Shown in pieces: positions 24,374-32,480 of a stretch of 64,000 nt of DNA; position 1 is the first letter of the stretch, and each line of letters starts with the position of its first letter. The notes beneath the pieces were generated by a model that worked only from the letters and a program-made list of their open reading frames with translations, made no database searches and had not been told where the DNA came from. The stretch covers positions 1 through 64,000 of the forward strand of contig NZ_JACHGN010000036.1 of NCBI RefSeq assembly GCF_014202315.1. Reading direction: 5' to 3'. Source of the stretch: Thermocatellispora tengchongensis. Lineage in GTDB: Bacteria > Actinomycetota > Actinomycetes > Streptosporangiales > Streptosporangiaceae. A program made the position numbers and the translations under genes.

Positions 24374-25339
24374 ATGCGCAAGATCATCGGTGCCATCGTG
24401 GGCACGACCCTCATCGGCATGGTGTTCGCGCTGTCGTTCATCGGCTCGTTCCACCAGCCGGAGCCGCACGGCGTGCCGATCGCCGTCGTCGGCCCGCAGG
24501 AGGTGGCCGGGCAGCTCGGCGGAGCGCTCGCACGCAGGGCCCCGGACGCGTTCGAGCTGCGGCGATACGAGGACGAGGCCGCGGCGCGGGCCGCCCTGCT
24601 GGACCGTGAGGTCCAGGCGGTGCTGGTGCCCCAGGCGGGCAGGCTCGTGGTGGCCGGAGCCGGCGGGCGTACGGGGGCGGCGGCGATCACCGGAGCGTTC
24701 CAGGCGGCGGCCCAGGCCCAGGGACGGCCCCTGGCCGTGGAGGACGCGGCCCCGCTGCCGCCCGGCGACAGCGGCGGCATCTCCGGCATGTTCTACGTGA
24801 TCAGCCTGGTCATCCCGGGCCTCGCGCTCGGCGTGGCCCTGCCGGCGCTGGTCCCGGGCGCGGCGGGCCGGATCGGATGGCTCCTCGCCGGGGCCGCGGT
24901 GATCGCGGCGGGTGACGCCTGGCTGGTCGACCAGGTGTTCGGCGCGCTGCCCGGGGCGTACCCCGGGCTGTGGGCGGTCTCGGCCGCGCTCGTGCTGACG
25001 GTCGCGGCGGTGGCGGCCGGCCTGACCCGCTTCCTCGGCACCGCGGGAGCGGGATTGACCGGGCTGCTGTTCGTCGTGGTCGGCGTGCCCGCGAGCGGCG
25101 GGCCGATCGGCGCGTACTTCATCCCCGAGTGGTACGCCGCCGTGGGGCGGGCCCTGCCGGTCGGGCACGGGGCCGAGGCGATCCGCAACGTGGTGTTCTT
25201 CGACGGGGCGGCGCTCACGACTCCGCTGCTGGTGCTGGGCGCCTGGGCCCTGGTCGGGATCGCGCTGCTGGCCCTCCCCGGACGCCGCCCCACCCCCGAG
25301 CCCCCCGCCGAGCGCATCGACCCGGTCCCGGTCGGCTGA
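24374..25339 (+). CDS. YhgE/ABC-2-like membrane protein
   Basis: This 321-aa membrane protein starts with a helix (IIGAIVGTTLIGMVFALSFIGSF), followed by an extracytoplasmic domain (about residues 33-140) and five to six helices to the C-terminus. The layout, with VPIAVVGP early in the soluble part, matches ABC-2-like permeases of the YhgE/Pip or DUF3533 type without an ATPase partner. Paired with a divergent TetR repressor, it is probably an inducible efflux or stress-response component. The ATG at 24374 is chosen; upstream codons in frame would overlap the operator. A strong hairpin follows the gene. Confidence 0.75.
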   Translation: MRKIIGAIVGTTLIGMVFALSFIGSFHQPEPHGVPIAVVGPQEVAGQLGGALARRAPDAFELRRYEDEAAARAALLDREVQAVLVPQAGRLVVAGAGGRTGAAAITGAFQAAAQAQGRPLAVEDAAPLPPGDSGGISGMFYVISLVIPGLALGVALPALVPGAAGRIGWLLAGAAVIAAGDAWLVDQVFGALPGAYPGLWAVSAALVLTVAAVAAGLTRFLGTAGAGLTGLLFVVVGVPASGGPIGAYFIPEWYAAVGRALPVGHGAEAIRNVVFFDGAALTTPLLVLGAWALVGIALLALPGRRPTPEPPAERIDPVPVG

Positions 25340-25434
25340 CTCCGCACTTCCGGAAATCAGCGGCCGGTCAGATTGCGCGATCCGGCAATCGCCCGGCCCT
25401 GATCACTCAGGTGACCATCTGCTTCGCGAGACGT

Positions 25435-25467
25435 GCGGGCGGCCCGATGACACGGGGGGCCGCCCGC
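25435..25467 (+). terminator. strong hairpin after the membrane protein gene
   Basis: GCGGGCGGCCC and GGGGCCGCCCGC pair across a loop of about ten bases. It lies about 95 bp after the stop codon. There is no T-run, which is usual for actinobacterial hairpin terminators. Confidence 0.55.
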
Positions 25468-25474
25468 GCCCACG

Positions 25475-25581
25475 ACGGGCGGCGTACCCCGCCCGGGCTG
25501 GAAGCGGGCGGTGTACAACCCGCCCGGACTAACAGCGGGCGCGTACCCGCCCGTCCCTACGACGGGCGGCGTACCCGCCCG
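25475..25581. repeat. array of four palindromic repeats (CGGGCGG-GTAC-CCGCCCG)
   Basis: Four imperfect palindromes of about 20-24 bp occur at roughly 25475-25496, 25504-25527, 25535-25554 and 25562-25581, each with GCGGGCG or ACGGGCGG, a GTAC-containing centre and a CCGCCCG arm. They are spaced about 28-30 bp apart. The last ends 14 bp before the DedA start codon. They may form a series of hairpins in the leader or be protein-binding sites. Confidence 0.75.
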
Positions 25582-25595
25582 ATGAGGAGGCGACG

Positions 25596-26312
25596 GTGCA
25601 CGGCATCGACCTGCCGTCGGCCGCGGCCCTGGCCTACCTGGCCATATGTGCCCTGACCGCGTTCGACGTCTTCTTCCCGGTGCTGCCGGGCGAGGGCACC
25701 CTGATGGCCGCGGGGGCGCTCACGGTCACCGGCGACCTGGAGATCCCGCTGGTGATCCTGGCGGGGGCGCTCGGCGCACTGGCCGGAGACCTCGCCTCGT
25801 ACCAGGTGGGCCGCCGCCTGCGCCGCCGCGCGGACCGCCCACGCCCCCGCGCGGGCGGCTCCCGCCTGGGCCGCTTCCGCCCGGATCGCTTCCGCCCGGA
25901 TCGCTTCCGCCCGGGCCGCCCCCGCCCCCGGCCGGGCGCCGCCCTGCTGGCCCGGTTGGGCGGCGCCGTGCCCGGCCTGACCACGGGGTGGCCGGAGCGC
26001 TTCCAGCGGCACGGCGGTCTGGTCCTGTTCGCGGCCCGTCTCGTCCCCGGCGGCCGGACCGCGGCCACCCTCGCCGCGGGCCGCCTGGCGTACTCCCGGC
26101 GCAGGTTCGCGGCCACGGAACTGGCCATCGACGCCGGCTGGGCCGCCGCCGCGACCCTCCTCGGCTACCTCGGCGCCACCGTCCTCCCGGCCGGCCTCAC
26201 CCCGGAACGCCTCCTCCTCATCGCCGAGGTCGTCCTGTTCATCGCCTGCCTGACCCTCGGCGCCCGCCTCTGGCGCGTGCTCAACCTAGGGCCGGGATCA
26301 CGCCGAAGCTGA
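25596..26312 (+). CDS. DedA family membrane protein with Arg/Pro-rich insert
   Basis: This 238-aa polytopic protein has the DedA/SNARE-associated layout: an early helix with DVFFPVLPGEGTLMAAGAL, a GALAGDLASYQVGRR segment, FAARLVPGGRTAATLAAG and C-terminal helices. DedA proteins support membrane lipid-carrier traffic, and some flip undecaprenyl phosphate. Between the halves (about residues 77-112) lies a repeated RFRPDRFRPDRFRPGRPRPRP-like insert encoded by tandem 15-bp DNA units, absent from typical members. GTG start. It converges with uppP, whose stop lies inside its 3' end (32-bp overlap). Confidence 0.82.
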   Translation: MHGIDLPSAAALAYLAICALTAFDVFFPVLPGEGTLMAAGALTVTGDLEIPLVILAGALGALAGDLASYQVGRRLRRRADRPRPRAGGSRLGRFRPDRFRPDRFRPGRPRPRPGAALLARLGGAVPGLTTGWPERFQRHGGLVLFAARLVPGGRTAATLAAGRLAYSRRRFAATELAIDAGWAAAATLLGYLGATVLPAGLTPERLLLIAEVVLFIACLTLGARLWRVLNLGPGSRRS

Positions 26313-27114
26313 CCAGGGCGATCACGAGGATGCCCAGGGCCACGCGGTAGATGACGAAGCCGGTGAAGCGGTGGGTGCTGATGTAGCGCAGGAACCAGGC
26401 GATGGCGGCGTAGCCGACGGCGAAGGAGACGATGGTGGCCAGGATGGTGGGGCCCCAGTCGGGGGTGCCGTTCTCGCCGCCGATCTCGAACAGCTCCAGG
26501 ACGCCGGACATCAGGACGGCGGGGATCGCCAGGAGGAAGGAGTACTCGGCGGCCTCCTCGCGGCGGTAGCCGAGGAGCAGGCCGGCGCCGGTGGTGCCGC
26601 CGGAGCGGGAGACGCCGGGGATGAGGGCCAGGGCCTGGGCGAAGCCGTACGTGAGCGCGTGCGGGGCGTTGAGGTGCTTGTCCAGGGTCAGCTCGTTGCG
26701 GGCCAGGTGGTCGGCCAGGGCCAGCAGCAGGCCGAAGGTGATCAGGCACGTGCCCACCAGGCGCAGGTCGCGCAGGGTGGTCTCGATCTGGTCCTTGAAG
26801 GTGATGCCGAGCAGGCCGATCGGGATGCTGCCCAGGATGACGAACCAGCCCATGCGGGCGGCCTGGTGCTGGCGCAGGTGCGGCGTCCACAGCGAGCGGG
26901 TCCAGGTCGAGATGATGTCCCAGATGCGCTTGCGGAAGTAGATCAGCACCGCGGTCTCGGTGCCGAGCTGGATGACGGCGGTGAACGCGGCGCCGGGGTC
27001 CTCCCAGCCGAACAGGGCGGAGACGACGCGAATGTGCGCGCTGGAGGAGATCGGCAGGAACTCGGTGAGCCCCTGCAACACACCCAGCACTAATGCCTCA
27101 AACCAGCCGATCAA
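26281..27114 (-). CDS. uppP: undecaprenyl-diphosphatase
   Basis: This 277-aa integral membrane phosphatase recycles undecaprenyl pyrophosphate to the monophosphate carrier for cell-wall synthesis. Both active-site motifs are present: GLTEFLPISSSAH and LIPGVSRSGGTTGAG. The TTG at 27114 with GGAAGG upstream gives the usual N-terminus (LIGWFEALVLGVLQG); the longer frame to 27180 or 27216 would add a non-conserved lead. It converges with dedA, functionally related if that DedA moves the same lipid. Confidence 0.92.
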   Translation of the reverse strand: MIGWFEALVLGVLQGLTEFLPISSSAHIRVVSALFGWEDPGAAFTAVIQLGTETAVLIYFRKRIWDIISTWTRSLWTPHLRQHQAARMGWFVILGSIPIGLLGITFKDQIETTLRDLRLVGTCLITFGLLLALADHLARNELTLDKHLNAPHALTYGFAQALALIPGVSRSGGTTGAGLLLGYRREEAAEYSFLLAIPAVLMSGVLELFEIGGENGTPDWGPTILATIVSFAVGYAAIAWFLRYISTHRFTGFVIYRVALGILVIALVSFGVIPALG

Positions 27115-27370
27115 CGAAAGAGCACCTTCCAAAGCGGAGGCCGCGGCGAGTGGCGCCGGGCGGCCCCGAGAAATCTGCATGACGACGTGTGCGGTGGCCG
27201 CCACGGGTAACCGCACTAGGCGAGGCTAGCGGAGACCGGGACCGCGCGTGGTCGGTCGTGCGGACGGTGCCCGATCGTCCTTTCGGTCGTGCCGTTCAGT
27301 TCCCGTGGTGGTGTATGTCTCGTCCGGAACCGCTGGACACCGGGGGGCGGGGTCCGTGACGATACCGGCC

Positions 27371-27889
27371 ATGATCGAGCGCCCGTTGTTGCTTGTGGAC
27401 GTGGACGGGGTGCTCAACCCCCTGGGGGCGTCGCTGCCCGGCTTCACCCCGCACGAGTGCGTGGTGGACGGGCAGGTGTACCGCGTGCAGCTCAACACCG
27501 CCCACGGCCCGGCGCTGCTGAGGCTGGCCGAGGAGACCGGGGCCGAACTGGTGTGGGCGACCACCTGGGAGCACGCGGCGAACGAGTGGATCGGTCCCAG
27601 GATCGGGCTGCCCGAGCTGCCGGTGATCGAGATGCCGCTGCCCGGCCTGCCCGGCGGGCCGCCGCCGAGCGGGTACGGCGAGATGTTCAAGACCCCGCAC
27701 GTGGCCGCGTACGTCGGGGGGCGGCCGTTCGTCTGGTTCGACGACCACACCTGGGAGCCGGACGAGGCGTACCTGCGTGACCGGCCGGGGATCGGGGAGT
27801 TCCTGCTGGTCCGCGTGGACGCCCGCGCGGGGCTGACGGAGGCCGACCTGGCCGGCGCGCGGGAGTGGCTGAGCGCGCGTCAGGGTTGA
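27371..27889 (+). CDS. HAD-like hydrolase domain protein
   Basis: This 172-aa soluble protein starts MIERPLLLVDVDGVLNPLG, the D-x-D nucleophile motif of the HAD superfamily, and contains ELVWATTWEHAANEW, which fits motif II, and FVWFDDHTWEPDE, which fits the acidic motif IV. Similar small actinobacterial proteins are annotated as HAD-like secreted-type phosphatases without a known substrate. The ATG at 27371 is preferred because the upstream frame extension lacks any conserved sequence. Confidence 0.8.
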   Translation: MIERPLLLVDVDGVLNPLGASLPGFTPHECVVDGQVYRVQLNTAHGPALLRLAEETGAELVWATTWEHAANEWIGPRIGLPELPVIEMPLPGLPGGPPPSGYGEMFKTPHVAAYVGGRPFVWFDDHTWEPDEAYLRDRPGIGEFLLVRVDARAGLTEADLAGAREWLSARQG

Positions 27890-27981
27890 CCCCGTCAGGG
27901 TTTTGTCAGGGTTCCGAGTCGGAACGCCGGGTAGACGCCTCCTCGTTGAATCTGGTGAAAGCCATTCATCGGGAGGGAAAC

Positions 27982-28188
27982 GTGTACAGATCGACCAGGC
28001 ACAAGATGATCGCCGGCGTGTGCGGCGGGATCGCCGAGCGATACGGCTGGTCGCCCACCGTCGTACGGCTGCTGTTCCTGCTGTCCTGCATCCTGCCGGG
28101 GCCGCAGTTCGTGATCTACCTGATCATGTGGATCGCGCTGCCCAAGGCGCCCAGCTCGCACCACACCGGCGCGTACGCACGCCACTGA
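27982..28188 (+). CDS. PspC domain protein
   Basis: This 68-aa membrane protein consists of almost only a PspC domain: HKMIAGVCGGIAERYGWSPTVVRLLFLL followed by a helix ending VIYLIMWIALPK. PspC proteins act in membrane-stress responses. A GTG start follows GGGAGGGAAAC. Its stop codon is directly followed by the GTG that may start lipB. Confidence 0.87.
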   Translation: MYRSTRHKMIAGVCGGIAERYGWSPTVVRLLFLLSCILPGPQFVIYLIMWIALPKAPSSHHTGAYARH

Positions 28189-28848
28189 GTGCTTAAGCTG
28201 TTCTCCATGAGGGAACGTCCGCTGTCCATGATCCAGGACGACCTGGTGGAGTACGAGAAGGCCATGGAGCGCATGGCCGAGCTGGTCGGCCAGAGGCAGC
28301 GCGACGAGCGCCCCGACACCCTCTGGCTGCTCAGCCACCCCTCGGTCTACACGATCGGCCGCCGCACCCCCGCCGAGCACCTGCCCGACCCCTCCCACGG
28401 CATCGCCGTGGTGCAGACGGGCAGGGGCGGGCAGCTCACCTACCACGGTCCCGGGCAGCTCGTCGGCTACCTGATCGTCAAGCTGCGCGAGGACGAGGGG
28501 ATCGTCGACTACGTGCGCGAGGTGGAGCTGCGCCTGGTCAAGGCGCTGGACGCGCTGGGCCTCGCGGCCGAGCGGCGCGACACCCCGCCCGGCTCCGAGC
28601 TGCTGACCGGCGTGTGGACCACCGCCACGGGGCGCAAGATCGCCTCGATCGGCATGCGGCAGAGCCGGGGGGTGACCAGCCACGGGTTCGCCCTCAACGT
28701 CGACGGCGACCTGATGCCGTGGAACTGGGCGGTCGCGTGCGGCATGCCCGACGTCGACATGACCTCCACCTCGCGCGAGGGCCTGGCGGCGACCATGGAC
28801 GACGTGCGCGCCGCGGTCGCCGCCGCCTTCGAGGCGAGCCCCGCCTGA
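28189..28848 (+). CDS. lipB: lipoyl(octanoyl) transferase
   Basis: This 219-aa enzyme transfers octanoyl from ACP to lipoyl domains, the first step of lipoate cofactor synthesis. It has HPSVYTIGRR, GGQLTYHGPGQLVGYLI, the catalytic Lys in RKIASIGMR, GVTSHGFALNV and the catalytic Cys in VACGMPD. The GTG at 28189 abuts the pspC stop; the ATG at 28207 is an alternative. No lipA lies within the window. Confidence 0.9.
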   Translation: MLKLFSMRERPLSMIQDDLVEYEKAMERMAELVGQRQRDERPDTLWLLSHPSVYTIGRRTPAEHLPDPSHGIAVVQTGRGGQLTYHGPGQLVGYLIVKLREDEGIVDYVREVELRLVKALDALGLAAERRDTPPGSELLTGVWTTATGRKIASIGMRQSRGVTSHGFALNVDGDLMPWNWAVACGMPDVDMTSTSREGLAATMDDVRAAVAAAFEASPA

Positions 28849-28851
28849 GGG

Positions 28852-30408
28852 TCAGCCGATCGGCTCCTTGGGCGAGGGCTCCTCGTCCACGTTGCGCCGG
28901 GGGCCGGCGAACCAGTGGCGGGCCGACAGCAGCCACCACAGCGCGATGCCGATGAGCACCGTGCCCACGGCGATGGGCGCGTAGTTCACCGCCGTCCAGG
29001 TGAAGTCCGCGTTCCACGGCACGCCCGCGGGCGAGAACGGCAGCACGAAGTACACCGAGATGATCGCGATCTCCACCACCGCGATCCAGCCCATCACCTT
29101 GTACTTGCGGCCGAGCGTCCACGGGCCGGGCTGGAACGCGTCGCCCATGCGCAGCCGCAGCCAGATCGGGATCAGGAAGGCCAGGTAGAGCCCGATGACC
29201 GCGATCGAGACGACGGCGTAGAACGCGACCGGGGTGCTGGTCCCGGCGGGGGCGTACAGCGCGGGCAGGGTGAGCAGGGCGGCCACGACGCAGCCGGCGA
29301 TGATGGCGTTGACCGGGGTCCTGTTGCGGTCCACCCGCGACCACAGCCGCCAGCCGGGCACCGCGCCGTCGCGGGAGAACGCGTACGTCATGCGCGACAT
29401 CGAGGTCACGCAGCTCATCCCGCAGAAGAACTGGCCGATGGTGGAGATGGCGAACACGGCGGTGGCGAGCGGCGAGGACAGCGCGGAGGTGAAGATCGCG
29501 CCGACGAAGCCCGCCTCCTCGTTGATCGCGTCCACGTCCGTGGCGGCGAACAGGAACGACAGCAGCAGGATCCAGCCGCCGATCGCCGAGTAGAAGATCG
29601 ACTGCCACAGGCCCTTGGCCGCGGCGCGGGCGGCGCCCTGGGTCTCCTCCGACACGTGCGCGCACGCGTCGAACCCGGTGATCGTGTACTGGGTGAGCAG
29701 GAAGCCCAGCGGCAGCACGTACAGCCAGAAGGTCAGGCCGCTCTCGCCGTCGCCGAAGCCGGAGTTGTTGATGGTCTCGGTGAAGACGAAGCCGAGCGTC
29801 TGGTGGTCACTGGGCGCGAAGATCAGGATGGCCACCACGATCGCCGCTCCCGCGACGTGCCACCACACCGAGACGTTCTGCAGCAGTGAGATGAGCCGGT
29901 GGCTGTAGATGTTGATCAGCGCGTGCAGCGCCAGGATGATCACGAACAGCAGGAACGCCTGCGGGAGGGTTCCCTCCCAGGCGCCGCCGGACAGCCGGCT
30001 GATCGTGATGTTCAGGAAGGTCGCGCAGCCGTAGTCCACCGAGGCGGTGACCGCGACCAGGCCGATGAGGTTGAGCCAGCCGGTGAACCAGCCGTGCACC
30101 GGTTTGCCCAGTTTGGCGGCCCACCAGTAGATGCCGCCCGCGGTCGGGTAGGCGGAGACCAGCTCCGACATGCACAAGCCGATGATCAGGATGAAGATGG
30201 AGATCAGCGGCCAGCCCCAGGAGATGGCGACGGGGCCGCCGTTGTTCCACGCCTGCCCGAAGGTGGTGAAGCAGCCGGCCAGGATCGAGATGATGGAGAA
30301 GGAGATCGCGAAGTTGGAGAACCCGCTCCAGGTGCGCGCGAGTTCCTGCTTGTAACCGAGCTCGGCCAGACGGCGGGCGTCCTCATCGAGGGTCTCCGGC
30401 TTGGTCAT
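28852..30408 (-). CDS. APC superfamily amino acid/amine permease
   Basis: This 518-aa membrane transporter has twelve predicted helices. The first contains FSNFAISFSIISILAGCFTTFG, typical of the amino acid/choline (ACT) branch, and later segments include SELVSAYPTAGGIYWWAAKLG and YTITGFDACAHVSEETQGAARAAAKG. The ATG at 30408 follows AAGGAGG, located inside the 3' end of the upstream phosphotransferase gene. Substrate is likely an amino acid, choline or ethanolamine-like amine; the linked kinase supports an amino alcohol. Confidence 0.88.
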   Translation of the reverse strand: MTKPETLDEDARRLAELGYKQELARTWSGFSNFAISFSIISILAGCFTTFGQAWNNGGPVAISWGWPLISIFILIIGLCMSELVSAYPTAGGIYWWAAKLGKPVHGWFTGWLNLIGLVAVTASVDYGCATFLNITISRLSGGAWEGTLPQAFLLFVIILALHALINIYSHRLISLLQNVSVWWHVAGAAIVVAILIFAPSDHQTLGFVFTETINNSGFGDGESGLTFWLYVLPLGFLLTQYTITGFDACAHVSEETQGAARAAAKGLWQSIFYSAIGGWILLLSFLFAATDVDAINEEAGFVGAIFTSALSSPLATAVFAISTIGQFFCGMSCVTSMSRMTYAFSRDGAVPGWRLWSRVDRNRTPVNAIIAGCVVAALLTLPALYAPAGTSTPVAFYAVVSIAVIGLYLAFLIPIWLRLRMGDAFQPGPWTLGRKYKVMGWIAVVEIAIISVYFVLPFSPAGVPWNADFTWTAVNYAPIAVGTVLIGIALWWLLSARHWFAGPRRNVDEEPSPKEPIG

Positions 30409-31387
30409 CAAGCCTCCTTGGCGTTGCGGGGGGTGAAGCCGGGGGCAGGCCCCGGACGTCGTCGATCAGCCGGCCGAAGCCGGGATCGTCCAGGTCCCGT
30501 GCGGCCCGCCGGAACTTCGCGGCGGCCTCGGCGGCGTAGTCGAAGTCGGCCGCCGCCGCCTGCTCCTTGAGCAGCCCGTGGTGCACGGAGAACCACAGGG
30601 TCCAGGTGATGTTGGACATGATCAGGTAGAGCCGCACCCGGGCCGTCAGCCGCGGGTCGGGCCCGCCGAAGTACGCCCGCGCCAGCCGCTCGCACAGGTC
30701 GGGGTCGTACTCGGCCTCGGCGGCGATGTCGCCCAGCTCGAAGGCCGGGTCGTTGTTGCCGGAGAGCTGGTAGTCCACGATGCGCACCGCGCCGTCGCGG
30801 GCCGCGATCAGGTTCTCGGGCAGCAGGTCGTTGTGGCAGGGCGCGGGCGGCAGCGGGCGGGCCGCGAGGGCGCGCTCGATCTCGGCCACCGCGGGCAGCC
30901 GGTCCTCGTAGCCGGAGGGCACCGACAGCCCGTGCGCGCGGCACAGCCCCAGCAGCTCGTCCAGCTTCCGGAAGATCGAGAAGTCGTTGCCGAAGGCCGG
31001 GCCCACGTGCAGCCTCCGGCAGGCGGCGGCGATCCGCGGGATCATCGCGGGATCGCGGACCGCCGCCGCGTCCAGCGTGCGGCCGTGGATGTACTCCAGC
31101 AGCAGCGCCGGCGGCTCCGCGAACTCGTGTACGACCCGCGCGCCGACGCCGGTACGGGCCGCCAGTTCGGTGTTGGCGATCTCCTGGGCGAGGGGGATGC
31201 CGAGCCCGGCCTCGGAGACCCGCGGATCGAGAACCCGCAGCAGCCAGGTCTCACCGTCTCCGGAGTCGATGCGGGCGATCCTGTGGCTCAGCCCGCCCTT
31301 GATCTCGGTGGCCGTGACCGCCCGGCCTGCCCAGGCCGTGACGAGATCGACGGGGTCGAGTGGCGCACCGGGGATCGCATCCAGCAT
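30383..31387 (-). CDS. choline/ethanolamine-kinase-like phosphotransferase
   Basis: This 334-aa kinase has the aminoglycoside/choline phosphotransferase fold. Residues about 40-70 form the N-lobe, then LLLEYIHGRTLD is the hinge, CHNDLLPENLIAARDG the catalytic loop and RIVDYQLSGNNDPAFELGDIAAE the metal-binding region. The D-Y-x-x-x-x-N-x-P pattern is closest to choline/ethanolamine kinases. It overlaps the permease gene by 26 bp and lies upstream, so the two are translated together. Import followed by phosphorylation of an amino alcohol is the simple reading; that is inference. Confidence 0.85.
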   Translation of the reverse strand: MLDAIPGAPLDPVDLVTAWAGRAVTATEIKGGLSHRIARIDSGDGETWLLRVLDPRVSEAGLGIPLAQEIANTELAARTGVGARVVHEFAEPPALLLEYIHGRTLDAAAVRDPAMIPRIAAACRRLHVGPAFGNDFSIFRKLDELLGLCRAHGLSVPSGYEDRLPAVAEIERALAARPLPPAPCHNDLLPENLIAARDGAVRIVDYQLSGNNDPAFELGDIAAEAEYDPDLCERLARAYFGGPDPRLTARVRLYLIMSNITWTLWFSVHHGLLKEQAAAADFDYAAEAAAKFRRAARDLDDPGFGRLIDDVRGLPPASPPATPRRLDDQAGDPR

Positions 31388-31601
31388 CCAGGAGCTCCTT
31401 TTGGCCTGGCTTTAGACCATTGATCCCATCCTGGGCGCCAGGTGTTACGAGTCCATTCCGATCCAGGGTCTTTCCGGATCACGAGCCGATTACACCGCTC
31501 ATCCCCACCGCTCGTCTACACCGATCGTCAACACGGCGTGTCCAAACCGCTCGTCCGCACCGCTCGGCTGCACCGCTCGCTGATTGACTCATCCGCCGGT
31601 C

Positions 31602-32147
31602 TCATCCGCCGATCGCGTCCACGGCGGCCTGGCAGAACGCCTTCAGGTCGTCCGGCTTGCGGCTGCTGACCAGCGTGTTCGGGCCTTCGGTGCAGGTCAC
31701 GACCTCCTGGTCCACCCAGTTGGCGCCGGCGTTGCGCAGGTCGGTCTGCAGGCTGGGCCAGGACGTGATCGTCCGGCCGCGTACGACGTCGGCCTCGATC
31801 AGCGTCCAGGGGCCGTGGCAGATCACGGCCACCGGCTTGCCCGCGGAGAAGAAGTCCCCGGCGAAGCGGACCGCGGCCGGGACCGTACGCAGGAAGTCGG
31901 GATTGGCGACGCCGCCGGGCAGCACGAGCCCGTCGAAGTCGCTGACCGAGACCTGGTCCACGGTGGCGTCCACCTCGAAGGTGTCGCCCTTGTCGAGGTG
32001 GTGGAACGCCTGGACCCGGCCCGGCTTGGTGGAGATCAGGCGCGGCGCGCCACCCGCCTGCTCCACCGCCGTCCAGGGCTCGGTGAGCTCGACTTGCTCG
32101 ACGCCTTCCGGGGCCACCAGGAACGCGACCGTCTTACCCTGCAGCAT
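31602..32147 (-). CDS. DJ-1/PfpI family protein
   Basis: This 181-aa protein has the PfpI fold: VAFLVAPEGVEQVELTEPW with the conserved Glu, DGLVLPGGVANPDFLR, and the nucleophile elbow VAVICHGPWTLIEADVVRGRTITSWPSL with the Cys-His pair. Members act as glyoxalase/deglycase-type or chaperone-like stress proteins. It ends 214 bp from the phosphotransferase start and appears to be a single-gene unit. Confidence 0.9.
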   Translation of the reverse strand: MLQGKTVAFLVAPEGVEQVELTEPWTAVEQAGGAPRLISTKPGRVQAFHHLDKGDTFEVDATVDQVSVSDFDGLVLPGGVANPDFLRTVPAAVRFAGDFFSAGKPVAVICHGPWTLIEADVVRGRTITSWPSLQTDLRNAGANWVDQEVVTCTEGPNTLVSSRKPDDLKAFCQAAVDAIGG

Positions 32148-32285
32148 GATCGTTCCCCCATATGAGCTGCGGTTTCTCCGTATGGGGGAACCCTTCCCGG
32201 CTCACGCCCTCCTATTCGGCGGCGCGCGGCGGGCGCGGGGCGCGGCGATCCGGCGCTTCCGCCGCCCCACGACGGAAGCGCGTGC

Positions 32286-32480
32286 TCAGCCCTGCCGCCC
32301 CTCCAGGGGCGACCGCCTGCGCCTGATCTCGTCGAGAAGCGCGGGCACGTCGGCCAGCTCGCGAAGTTCCGCTTGGCAGTCCACGCACTCGACCAGGTGG
32401 CTTTCGAAGGCTTCGTGATCTTCGGGATCGAGCAACCCGAGTGCATAGGCGGCCACCTCGTGGTGAGGTGGCGGCGACAT
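32286..32480 (-). CDS. short zinc-finger anti-sigma factor
   Basis: This 64-aa protein consists only of the ZAS anti-sigma domain: HHEVAAYALGLLDPEDHEAFESHLVECVDCQAELREL, with the H-x3-C-x2-C zinc site. Most relatives continue through a membrane helix into an extracytoplasmic domain; here a TGA ends the gene soon after the domain. Its ATG overlaps the sigma-factor stop (TGATG), so the two are co-translated. It should bind and silence the ECF sigma factor in the cytoplasm, possibly as a redox or zinc switch. Confidence 0.82.
   Translation of the reverse strand: MSPPPHHEVAAYALGLLDPEDHEAFESHLVECVDCQAELRELADVPALLDEIRRRRSPLEGRQG

Noticed and set aside
25475-25581. Considered as a CRISPR-like array
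   Set aside because: Units are palindromic with spacers of under 10 bp and no variable spacers of 30 bp or more; no cas genes are nearby.
28189-28848. Considered whether this could be LplA (lipoate ligase) rather than LipB
   Set aside because: The GGQLTYHGPGQLV and ACGMPD/RKIASIGMR motifs and length fit LipB; no ATP-binding ligase features are seen.
31442-31669. Short frames with repeated TARLHRS-like residues between the phosphotransferase and PfpI genes
   Set aside because: They derive from a CACCGCTCG-type simple repeat in a 214-bp gap; no ribosome site or conserved sequence.
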